DNA from: Eucalyptus grandis | Taxonomy: Eukaryota; Streptophyta; Magnoliopsida; Myrtales; Myrtaceae | Assembly (NCBI RefSeq): GCF_016545825.1 | Contig: NC_052614.1 | Span: 4,936,630-5,000,629 of the forward strand | DNA: 64,000 nt | Direction: 5' to 3' | Shown here: in pieces, positions 54,441 through 64,000 of the stretch | How positions within the stretch are numbered: the first letter of the stretch is position 1 | Layout of the letters: each line of letters opens with the position of its first letter | The notes under the pieces: model-generated | Told to the model about the DNA's origin: nothing | The model's database searches: none | What the model saw: the letters and a program-made list of their open reading frames with translations, nothing else | Made by a program: the position numbers and the translations under genes

Positions 54441-57085
54441 TTCAGCGATGGACTGTATTTGGCAAACTTGGCTGTGTCATCAAATCTTCTTCAGGATTCA
54501 TGGACTGCCATATTGAACTTGAGCAGCGAATCAACCAACACTTCCTCTTGCGTTGTGTAAAGAGGGTGTTTCCATGACTTAAATCCACGACTTTCCGATC
54601 AGATGGGGATAACCCTGTAATAATCAATGAATTTCACTGCCTGAACTACAATATCATTGCCTTTGTCACCTCACCGGTTACTACAGGCAGTCTTGAAGAG
54701 GAAAGAGATTTGGTTCCTTCATTGAAGATCCCCAACTTTCAGTTCCTATGCTCCAAAACCAATCCAACATTTCATATAAACAAAGCTGCGATTTCTCCGT
54801 TTAACTCTCTTCGAAACGAGTTCTCGACTCAAAGAAAAGGTAGCAATTCTATATATTCTCTCAAGTTATCCATTCTAGTTATTACTATTATCAGCTGTGA
54901 GATCATAAGTACGCATGTATCTAGGAATTGCTGCTTACAGAAATCGTTGCTGAAGTAGACATGCTAATAATTGCTAATTAAGTTGCTACCTATCATTAAG
55001 CCTATTAGATGAGAAGTGAAGCACTGTTCTGCTATGGAAATGATTTTTCTCATTGTTTTGAGCATAGTTGCGAAAATCCCTATAAATTGAATCTTTCATT
55101 GAACTGAATCATATGATTGCGCAGTTTTTTCATTTATTAACTGTGCATATTTATCTCATCTGAAAGACTGTATTTGGCACCTATAAGTTGAGAATATGAA
55201 TTGATGCTTATTTTGCTTCAACGCAGGTTGTAGCTTCAGCCAAGTCCAAGGACTCAGTTTCCTATATTATTACAGGACACTGACTGATGGATTCATCGCC
55301 TCCCTTTTCATGTTATGTCTTTAAACACACTCAACACAACAAAGGGAACACTCCCCCTCTGTATCAATTGCAATTTGCCACTCCTCAGGGACAATGCCTT
55401 CCGACAAGCTGTATCGCAATATTTAACATGGAATTCATGCTTCTTGCGTGTAGCTCATATGGATGATTGTTTTCCTAGACCATTCCTTCACTCTTCCACC
55501 ACCAACTCAAGTCAATACAAACCTTTTGGTACATTCCTTTTGTGTTCTGAATCAGGTGGTACCTGTTTTGAAGCCTGAGTCCATCATGGAGCTGCTTATG
55601 TCGGAAAATGCTGTTGGAAACAGAGAGTCCTGAAGTGTTGATTATAAGACTGTCATTGGATGGCTAGAGCAAAGATTAATTCACAATGATTGGTTGAATG
55701 GGCAAGAAGCAGATTCTTATAAAGCTGGGGTTACTACTCAAGTCATAGTGGTTGGCCTCAAGCCAATACAGGTATCTGAACTTGACCTTCTTCTCATGGT
55801 TACATTCCATCTTTTGCTTTTTAGCAGATAGTTGTGCTGCTTGGAACCACACATATATCTCACTTTTGCCATTGACCATGTTTTAACCAAATTAAAACGC
55901 GGATAGACGAATTCAGAATTTTAGCAGGATAAAAGGAAAACTTGCTGAAGTTGGAAGCTTCTAAATGTTATGAATGTTTATAAATTTTGATTGAGTGGAC
56001 TCTCATTGCAATGACAGCAGCTGAATGAGGGCAGTGATGCTCTGATAGATGAAATAGTAAAGCGTGAAAGAGACGTCTTAAGACAATAAAGAGAGGCATT
56101 TGATCTTGCCAAGCAATTGGACCAAATGAAAGTGTACCTTTCTTGGAGTGGTACATGAAGGTATGCAAAGCCAACGGCAGGGGTCCTGGTTTCTATGACA
56201 GCTTCAAAAATGCACGAGAAAGGCACGGCAATGGAGTTGGTAAGTACAAGACAATCCTCTCGGATTACTGGGAGGGTGTGGTCAAGGAAGCGGAGAAGAA
56301 GCCTCAAATATGGGGCACGCCACTGCGGTACCGTTGGCTCTTTGGAGGGACAAATTACTGCAGGATAGTGGAACCACTGGACATAGCAGAATATTGCAGA
56401 AGGGGCCGAAAGGATTACATAAATCGAGGAAGATCCAAACACTACAGGCTGGTAGAAGAATGGCTGGACGATCATCTGAAAAAAAAATACCAGGAGAAGG
56501 CTGGCCTTTCGAATTTGAAATTGAACAATGTCGAGTTGAGTGTGACGGAGGATTTGTGCTTTTGGGCACACGTGGAGGAGGCCATCCGGTCGTGCAGATT
56601 GCTGGAAAGCGGAGGATCATCAAACGGTTCCAAAATGGAGTTTGAGAAATATGTTCTGGGTCTGATCGAGAAGTACAAGGTTTCCCAGACATATTTATGG
56701 AGAAAAGCAGCTATATGCAATGGTGGAGGGAGAATGTGGAGATCCTGGAGAGGGTGATTCTCACAATTCGCAGCTTGTTGCTTTCATGAGGGAGGAGCGT
56801 TACAAGAATTATGCTGAAGGTTCCCCAAGGATGCTTCAAGAGGGTCATTCAAATGTGAATCCGCCCGATTCCTCAAATGCGGGTCTTAGGTCGACAGAAG
56901 GACCCAAAATCTCTCCCTCACCCTCTTCTCTGCAATCTTCCTCTCGTTGTCTTACCCTTTCCCTCCTCCTTTTCCTTTTCCTTTCCCTCTGCCTTTGCCT
57001 TTTCCATTTTCTCAAGGTAACTTCCCAAAAAGACATCTGTACTGATGTCCTCGACAAGCCACCCAGACTTCGATCTCAACATTGA
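54441..57085 (+). pseudogene. SAG101: SAG101-like gene (EDS1 family), disabled
   Basis: Three exons can be followed. Exon 1 (54441-54838, acceptor GCAG, donor AAG|GTAGC) has 'FSDGLYLANLAVSSNLLQDS' and 'FQFLCSKTNPTFHINKAA'. Exon 2 (55227-55771) has the lipase-like core: IITGH, 'DNAFRQAVSQYLTWNSCFLR', 'QYKPFGTFLLCSESGGTCF' and 'PESIMELLM'. Exon 3 (from 56021) has the helical EP domain: LEWYMKVCKANGRGPGFYDS, 'RWLFGGTNYCRIVEPLDIAE', 'GRSKHYRLVEEW', 'DLCFWAHVEEAI', then PDIFMEKSSYMQWW and 'SQLVAFMREERYKNYA'. The block order and the PFGTFL-C-SGG-C wording favour SAG101 over EDS1 and PAD4. SAG101 pairs with EDS1 and relays TNL signals to helper NLRs. Defects: stop near 54558, frame changes near 55280, 55560, 56140 and 56690, stops near 55636 and 56090. 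The tail after about 56870 is low-complexity and may not be coding. Confidence 0.8.
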
Positions 57086-58849
57086 ATTTTTGGATGTGAT
57101 ATATATGCCTACTGTGTCCTTATCAGTAAACTTGTGAGGAAACGTCGTTTTGTAGCTTTGTAGTACCGTCTAAAGATGACAATTTTCAACGCGATGAGGA
57201 ATAAAGTTAAGTGCAAGCTAAAATTGTCAAGTCAAAGTTAATTTGGGTTAATTTTCTTTTAATAGTTAAGATACATGAAAGGGGGCGATGCAGTTTATTT
57301 TAATAAGATTTAGATTAGTTCTATTGAGGGCAACATTTTAAATTAGATGTGTGGACGATTTTTTTGTGACAATTTACGAGTTCAATTAGAATAGATGCCT
57401 TTTTAGCTTAAAATTGAAAATTATATTGGCCCATGTCTAGCTGTGCCAATCACTTATGCTCTTTAACATCACTTTAGAATGTTCAGATTATGCTTTCTAA
57501 TTGACCATCTTCCTGAGGTCTAAACGCAGTGCTAAAGTGCAACGTAGTTTCCCAAAGCTTTATGTGTGTAACCCTTCTAAAATGTAAAATCTTAGTTATG
57601 AATTCCGTGAATTTTTTTTATCATTTGGTCTGTATAATTTTGGCCTATTGGTCAGAAATGAGCAGATTTCATTAAGTTTATATCATCTGTAGCCCAGATT
57701 GATAAATTATTGCTACTGTAAGAGGAAGTGTTCTTGAAGACACAGCCGCGGATCCAATGGACAACGTGCTCCTTATTCCATTCGTGGATCGATGAGGCTG
57801 TGGCAAGAGGTCTTTGTTGCTCCATTTTATTAATTTTCAATATATATATCTTTTTAGTGCAACTAGAACCCTCAAATAAATTCAGCAGGAACAAAATAGT
57901 AAACAGCTCAAAACTAAACAATAAACTACCAAGGGCATAGACTGGTCCAAACATGGCAAAGACACATCCGCCGTGTGACAGTCATTTGGAAATAGGCAAA
58001 GGGCTGATGGTGGCTCTCTTCGGAAAAACACTTTCTTAATCTTTTTCTGTGCTTGATGCCAATCAAAGTGCATGTGTCAGTGTTTGGATCAAGAAAAGTT
58101 TCCAAAAAGGACTGGATCGCAAAAAAAAAAGTTCAGCGCATGCGACGATCGAAATCAAAATTCGCCAATCAAATTGTGTGTATCTTCTAAATTTAGTGAC
58201 CATGAATTGATGAAATCAATCCCAATATATGGCAAGCTACCTATCTCCACCACACCGGTAATCATAGCATTGCACGGTTTTGGGACTCTTGTGGATGGCC
58301 AAAGGAAACAATTACGAAAAATCCAACTCGCGACGTAACGCTCTTGGGGGAGCCAAGTACCTTATCATTTGCGCCAACGGAGTTCTCGTCAACACAAGGC
58401 ATTCCTTCCTTATTTCCTAAATTGGCCATTGCTTTCCTATTCATTCCGTGTGGGCCCCATTTAGCTTAAGGAAGTATATCTTTGGTAACGAATTCATGTT
58501 GGGTACTTACAATCTTTTCATAGACTCCTCAATTCAGCGATGAGATGATTTGATGTCTTGACCAGCGCTTTCCTTTTCAATGCTGTCGCGTATGCAAAGC
58601 TGACCGCAAAAACGGGAAATATAATCACAGAGAAATCACACACACTTTCGTAGGGTGAAAAGATGGACGAAGGATGAATACAGCGAATTTTTGTACATAG
58701 TTTCTCCTGGTTTTGCGGGTAAGAGTTCAGGATGATTATGGTAACGAAATAATGTCTTTCTTTTAACCCCCATTAAGATCTTGTTGAAAGAAAGTAAGCA
58801 AGGTTCAACGGAAACGAAGGTACCCGTTAGCGATTTTTTCTTATTCCCA
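57086..58849. other. Non-coding between SAG101-like gene and TIR fragment
   Basis: AT-rich. It includes the second copy of the diverged repeat at 58130-58350. Open frames such as 58072-58338 lie on that repeat and are not called. Confidence 0.5.
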
Positions 58850-58854
58850 TCTGT

Positions 58855-59395
58855 ATAAGAAACTCACTGCCCGGAGAGCTCGCTGCCCTGGCTTGACAGC
58901 CTTGGCATCAAAATGCTTTTTGGGTGAGCGGAAGGCCTTGCGAAAACTCCCTTTCAGGTACCGCACATGTGAGGGATCGATTTTGTAAAACATCAGCAAG
59001 ACTTTCCTCTGTTTCTCTGCTCCATCATTTGAATGAGCTTGCAAAGACACCATTTATTTGAAGTATAATTGGGAGAGATAATCGGTACCGTGATCTTAGA
59101 CTGCATGATTGCGCTGAGAAGCTCTGACCCCGACTCCTTGCCAACTTGGAGGTCTTTATCATCTCTGAACATGAGCTGGCACAGTGCCTACATCGACAAG
59201 TTTGTGAATGGTAGAGGTGATTTGTGAATCCTGTGTGAGCATCTGTGCCTCTAAAGCTCAAGAACACTTTGTTGCAGTCATTTCCCACACCACTTGGAGA
59301 GATGAATGGAGAAGTGGATGCTCCCACGGCGCCTGAATTGCTGGCATCAGCACCATCGCTTACACTCTCTCTTCTTGTTGAGAAAATTATAAGCT
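58855..59395 (-). pseudogene. TIR-domain fragment of a TNL gene
   Basis: Read leftwards from 59395: a Ser-rich leader (SVSDGADASNSGAVGAST), then 'NDCNKVFLSFRGTDAHTGFT' with NHLYHS (strand A, helix A). After a frame change come DDKDLQVGKESG-type wording and 'LLSAIMQSKITVPIIS', then near 59053 'KVLLMFYKIDPSHVRYLKGS' with FRKAF. These are the TIR blocks in the right order but in at least two frames, so no intact domain is made. The catalytic-Glu region (KESGSELL) is present in the shifted frame. No NB-ARC follows downstream on the minus strand (58850 and lower). Confidence 0.75.
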
Positions 59396-61196
59396 AGAAC
59401 AGATAGAAGATCTCTAACAAATGAACTAAAAGTGGAGCATATGCTTTGCAGGGTAAAGTGCACATCTTTCTGAACAAGTTTGGACCCATGGGAACGTGAG
59501 ATTCTTCTTATGCAGGTGGCAATTAGAGTTAATAGTAATCTATAGCCTCAGAAGCAGTTTATAACATCCCTGAGTTGTTTGTCTTCCCCTCGAGTCAATG
59601 CAAGATTTGGAATGGTCCATTCAGACAGAAATGATCATCTCTCAAAAGTTTCTGCAGATATGTAGTGAACTTCTCATGCTTCTTCGCATATCAGAGGATG
59701 CAAAATATTCAGTTCCACTCTAATTGCTTCTTTTTCAATCCAGAATGGTTGGAGCCACTTTTGCCAATTGCAAGTCAGCAATTGGAGAATCGCAAGTTGA
59801 TAGCATCTAGTGTCTTAGAAGGATATTTTCTTGCCATATATGGTTTCCAGTAGCTGGTACACAATACCAGTGGCTATGTCGGAAAATGTCCTTCGACAAG
59901 GCAGCTAGCTTTCCATATGTTCTTGGAGTCTCCTGGTTGCTTGAACTAAAAAGAAAGATAGAAAAGGCAAATCAGTGCATAGTTTTGCCGCTTGGTGTCT
60001 TCCTGGTCAATTCATGGCGACTGTGATACACGAGTAGGTAAATAAATCTCGTTCTCTTACATCGTGAACTTACACAGGCTAACTACCAAAGACTGCATTG
60101 TTTGACAAGCGCAACGCACATTTTGGAAAAGCATCACTCCCATGAAAGAAGCCCCAAAGGAAGCAAACTAAAACCACGAGCATAAGTAGTGATCAAGCAG
60201 CTGCCCTAGTTATTAACTCAATTTAGAATAGTCATTAACCCTTGCTCATTTACGTGGAATGTGCAGGAAGTATCGAGATAAAATGAAGAATAGGTTCACC
60301 AGGCGTGGGTGTTCCTGCAAGTATTGTCACTGTTACTGCATAATGAAAAAGAACTCTAGTTCTTCATTCAAAACTGATTGCATAATGGTCCAATAATGAA
60401 ATTGAGGAACGTTCTCAGGCATAATATTATCATGAAAGGAAAAGGAGGAAAGCTCCTCAATCACATTTAGGAGAAAACGCTGGTTCCTTGGTGAAAATCA
60501 AATGAAGCTTTGCTTGTTGCACTCCAATATAGCCAGGAATATTAATACTTTGAGATTCATCTCTCCTATAAACTCGGAGGAATTTCCAAGGTCCCGGCTG
60601 GAGAAGCGTTCCAAAATTTAATAATGTCCAAGTCCTTCCACAGAAAGCTGCAATATGTAGTCAATCCCAAACAAATTATAGATAGAGCCTCTATAAACTG
60701 CATGAATCCTGCTAACAATTCAAGAAATGGAATGTCGTGATAAGGTAATTTTCATAACGATAAGGCAAGTAACAGCAAATATACATCAACAAATCTAACA
60801 TAAAAATTCATCAGAAGATGTTCTACTTTAGTCACCTGTTCCCTGTGTTAGTGAAACAAACAGGACATATCAGGTGTCCAAGTAAAATAACCTCTGAAGT
60901 CTGTACATGCACATCACTAATCAATCTCGTGTTGAAAATTTAAGAACTCGAGTTGTCAACCCACAATGATATCAAAAATACTTAGAGAAGGTTTCCAACT
61001 GGGCAAAGAAGTTCCACTCTAGAAATAAACAATTGCCAGAGCATCAACTTCTTTCCATTGCTTGAACTATATAGTGGAAAGAAATGATAATAGAAAAGGC
61101 CATGGAGGAAAGTTTACTTCTTGATACAGATAACACTATTAAAACACAGGAAATAGGTGTGAACGGGGCATGAGTGATCACCTTCTTTTTACTCTC
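59396..61196. other. Non-coding between TIR fragment and TNL LRR gene
   Basis: About 1.8 kb downstream of the LRR frame. It may include the 3-prime UTR of the TNL gene near 61190-60900. Open frames are short; 59665-59853 on plus has no domain. Confidence 0.5.
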
Positions 61197-61829
61197 TCAA
61201 CTTTGACATGGCAGTAGAACTATGTGCAGCATATCAGCTGAAAGTGATAGTCCCATACAAGGGATGAAACATAGGTTCTCCATAATTCTGCATGATGTGT
61301 GCTCCAGGTAATTCCGGTATTTTTTCAGTGACTTGCATCCAGAAATATCCACTTGCCACAGTGAGTGCAAGTCTCCAAGCCCTGTAAGCTCCATAAGTTT
61401 CTCGCAGTCTCTTACAACCAAACATTTCAAGTTCTTGCACATTGACAAATCTGGTAGATGCTCAATGGACTTGCATCTTGACATATTTATAAATTCTAGT
61501 GATCTCAACTCACTGAGCTCTGAAATATCCAGAAGTTCATGACAATCTTTCACTATCAACTCTATCAAACCTTCAAATTTTGATAGGTTTGGTAGTTTCT
61601 CTAGGGACTTGCATCCATCAATATAGAACCCTTGGCAGGATGAGAATTTCTCCAGGGTCTGAATATCACATAGTTTTTTGCAGTGGTTGATGTTGAGAAA
61701 CCTCAGTGTCTTGAAGCAAGAAAGGTCTGGTAATGTTTCAATCGATGTGCACCCAGAGATGTCCAACCGTTCCAAGTACTCCAAGACATCAAGGCCTTGG
61801 ACGTCACATAAATTCTTACATTTGGAAGC
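61197..61829 (-). pseudogene. TNL LRR continuation behind an in-frame stop
   Basis: Directly behind the TAG at 61830-61832, in the same frame, the LRRs continue: 'ASKCKNLCDVQGLDVLEYLE', 'RLDISGCTSIETLPDLSCFK', 'IEHLPDLSMCKNLKCLVVRD', down to the stop at 61197. The repeat unit before the stop (LRKASVRKCKNLVEIRGLDS) aligns with the one holding it (LRYL-stop-ASKCKNLCDVQGLDV), so a single change, most simply AAG to TAG, explains the break. The last about 35 residues leave the LRR pattern. Confidence 0.8.
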
Positions 61830-63727
61830 CTATAAATATCTCAGATACTTCAATTTTGCAATATCCAGTCTCTTAATGGATGTGCACTCAGAGATATCCA
61901 ACCTTTCCAAGTATTCCAAGCTGTCAAGGCCTCTAATTTCGACTAGATTCTTGCATTTCCTAACACTTGCTTTCCTTAAAAGCTTCAAAGTTGAAAGGTC
62001 CAGTCTTTCCAAAGACATGCAGTCAGTGAGATCTAAAACTTCCAAGCAAATGAAGCTATTAAGAACTTGAAATCCAGCTTGATTCTCGCAACTTGGAAGC
62101 ACCTTCAAATTACTCAGTTCCGAACGATCCATCAACCTCTCTAACGCTTCTGACGGTCCGATGCTTAGGTACCTCAGACACATCAAACATTCTACCCTAT
62201 CAAGCCTAGATAACTTTGGGCAGTTCAACACATCCAACATTGTTAGCGATACTAATCCTTCCAGACCTTTGACTTCTCTCAGTTCAGAGCAAACCTGCAA
62301 ACTCAATTCTGAAAGACGCTTCAAGTTTGACAAATCTGGCAACTTTCTCAACATTTGGCATCCTATAAAGGAAAGCTTTGACAGTTTGGAGGGAAGCTCT
62401 GGGAGGCATTCAAGTGCAGAGCATTCTAGGACAGAGAGTTCCTTTAGATTTGTCAGGTTGGAAAGGATTGGCAATGTAAGACTCTGACAAGTGAGACCTA
62501 GAGTTCTCAAGCCAGAGGGTAGGTTTGGCAGCAATTGGAGCTTCTTGCACCCTTGTAAGTTGAGGTCTTGGAGACAAGAAAGCTTACAAATGCTTTCTGG
62601 CAAGCCACAAATGCCTGTTCCCAACAATCGGAGGGCCTTCAATGAAGACAATTCACCAATATTACTACAAACTTCTGCCAGGATGTTGCAATTTGTGGCA
62701 TCTAATGTGGTGAGTTTCCCCAACATCCCAATAACACTAGGTAACCTTGTTACATGTGACAGCGCCATTTGCAGAACTTCTAAATTACTCAAGTCTCCAA
62801 TGGATTCAGGTAACTCTGTAAATCCTGTGTACGATATGTCCAGCTCAGTTAAACATTCCAACTTGCCAATTGAGTTGGGGATCCCTCTCAAAGAGCTACA
62901 TTCTTTTAATGATAAGTGCTGCAGTTTCTGAAGGAACCCTAGGGCATCTGGAAGTTCGGCAAGCTTTTTGCATCCTGTAAAATCAAGGGTTGACAGAGAG
63001 GCTAGATGGCTTAACAAGCTGGGTATTCGAGCCAATGATTCACAATACTGGGCACTAAGAGTCCTGAGCTTCTTCATTGAACCTTTAGATATGGGAATTT
63101 CTTCCATCCGAGTTCTATCCATAAAAAGCTCCTCTAATTCTTGTAGCTGCCCCACTTCTATTGGAAGTTCCTTCAGTCTGAAACAGTCTCTCACATCCAA
63201 GGAAATCAGGGTGCTGATGCTTCCAATAGAAGGGTGCAATTTTGTTAGATTTTCACATTTTCCAAGAATTAAAATCTCCAGATTTTGAAAAGCTGTGAGA
63301 TCAGGAGATGTTTTCAAGTCACGGCAATTAGCAATGTTGAGAACTTTCAGATTACTTGCCACCTGTAAGAAAGAAAGCAGGAAACATGAGCCACTAGGAA
63401 TTATTGATCATATTTTGAAAGGAAAATCTACTCTTTTCATCTTACATCCATAAGTTTCCATCCTTCCCAATGCTCTGTGACTTTGCTCCTTGATAAGTCA
63501 AGTATGACTAATTTCTTCACGTGAAAGTTGGTTGCTACTAAATTTGATGGACAATTTTTCCAATAAAGCCATCGTAGTTCAGAAAGAACATACTCAAAAT
63601 CTCCAGAGAGGATGAAATTATTCATCTCAAGGAACCTTAAGTTCGGTAGCTTTTCAAACAGTACATTGCTGTACACCCTGCCTAAGCCACTTTTATTAAG
63701 ACGGAGGGCTTTTATCTTTCTAGTTCC
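61830..63727 (-). CDS. TNL resistance protein, LRR part (5-prime end outside window)
   Basis: Two exons on the minus strand. Exon 63727-63446 (acceptor TTTCAG, donor GAT|GTAAG) encodes the linker and first LRRs: 'GTRKIKALRLNKSGLGRVYS', 'LPNLRFLEMNNFILSGDFEY', 'LVILDLSRSKVTEHWEGW'. A phase-0 intron of 83 bases leads to exon 63362-61830, about 510 residues and some 20 LRRs, for example 'ILGKCENLTKLHPSIGSIST', 'LDVRDCFRLKELPIEVGQLQ' and 'LPESIGDLSNLEVLQMALSH'. TIR and NB-ARC exons should lie beyond 64000. LRRs of TNLs sense effectors or guarded proteins and hold the NB-ARC off. The frame ends at TAG 61830 in mid-repeat; without that stop it would run on to 61197. The receptor may be truncated but still made, or a pseudogene. 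Confidence 0.85.
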
Positions 63728-64000
63728 CTGAAAGTAAGAATTCCATGGATCAGAAATAAAGCATCATGAAAACAAAACTATGATATGTTGTTTCATAATA
63801 ATTTCTATGCTCACATGGTTGCAGCTAAACTCATTGGATAGTATCTTTCTACAAATTTATCTTACGCAATCCACTAGAAGCTAATATATAAAATGCTCAA
63901 CACTGCTACAATTAAGTTTGCTAACATGTCCTTTAAAATGAGTTAAACTCCATAAGTTAGCTGAGAACCTTTGATTATCACAGAAGAGCACCCTCTAAGG
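63728..64000 (-). other. Intron of the TNL gene reaching the window edge
   Basis: AT-rich sequence directly upstream of the acceptor at 63728-63734 (complement of ctgaaag). I see no further exon before the edge. Confidence 0.6.

Noticed and set aside
54441..57085. EDS1 or PAD4 as the identity of the lipase-like gene
   Set aside because: The exon order and the PFGTFL-C-SGG-C block, together with the FQFLCSK-NPTF-IN-AA block, fit SAG101 better. A tree is needed to exclude the others fully.
61333..63288. Plus-strand frames of up to 146 codons
   Set aside because: They are shadows of the minus-strand LRR exon, caused by the regular LRR codon pattern.
1..64000. CRISPR arrays, tRNA or rRNA genes
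   Set aside because: No spaced direct repeats of CRISPR type were seen, and I did not recognise a tRNA cloverleaf or rRNA signature. Tandem repeats here are eukaryotic satellites or element parts.

Overview
The window is plant nuclear DNA, most likely from a Myrtaceae tree close to Eucalyptus. The reasons are TIR-NBS-LRR (TNL) exons of the type common in that family, a SAG101-like gene split by introns, plant LINE, PIF/Harbinger, hAT and Mutator-type elements, and long AT-rich non-coding stretches. The species call is an inference. There is no operon structure and almost no intact gene: the window is a decayed, transposon-rich part of a TNL resistance-gene cluster.

Layout. 1-2411 is a flank with the edge of a foldback element. 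2412-18988 is the left arm of a very large inverted repeat. 18989-36640 is a spacer. 36641-36740 is a run of exactly 100 N (a scaffold gap). 36741-53189 is the right arm, the reverse complement of the left. 53190-64000 is a second flank with immune genes. Each arm holds, from its outer to its inner end: a C-terminal TNL LRR fragment, a small unrecognised transcription-unit-like stretch, a truncated BED zinc-finger gene, a Pack-type Harbinger element carrying foreign exons, a degenerate LINE with a Mutator-like foldback element inside it, tandem low-copy repeats, a hAT element and a MITE. In both arms the MULE foldback and the hAT element sit at the same sites with the same target duplications, so they were in place before the arms separated.

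The spacer continues a tandem array that starts inside the left arm: units of about 4.7-6.6 kb marked by alternating 'alpha' and 'beta' modules. The third unit is cut by a 5.4-kb PIF/Harbinger element with both a Myb/SANT-like gene and a DDE transposase gene. Both are disabled, the transposase by two stop codons and by loss of its third catalytic acid residue. After it come three successive copies of a TNL promoter and first exon, the last running into the gap.

The right flank holds a broken SAG101-like gene (EDS1 family, the signalling partner class for TNL receptors), a frameshifted TIR-only fragment, and the LRR part of a TNL gene that enters from beyond the right edge and carries one in-frame stop. 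The cluster thus combines receptor remnants and a signalling-component remnant. The most unusual items are the inverted repeat whose inner end falls exactly on the gap, and the Pack-Harbinger elements that share both ends with the longer Harbinger in the spacer.
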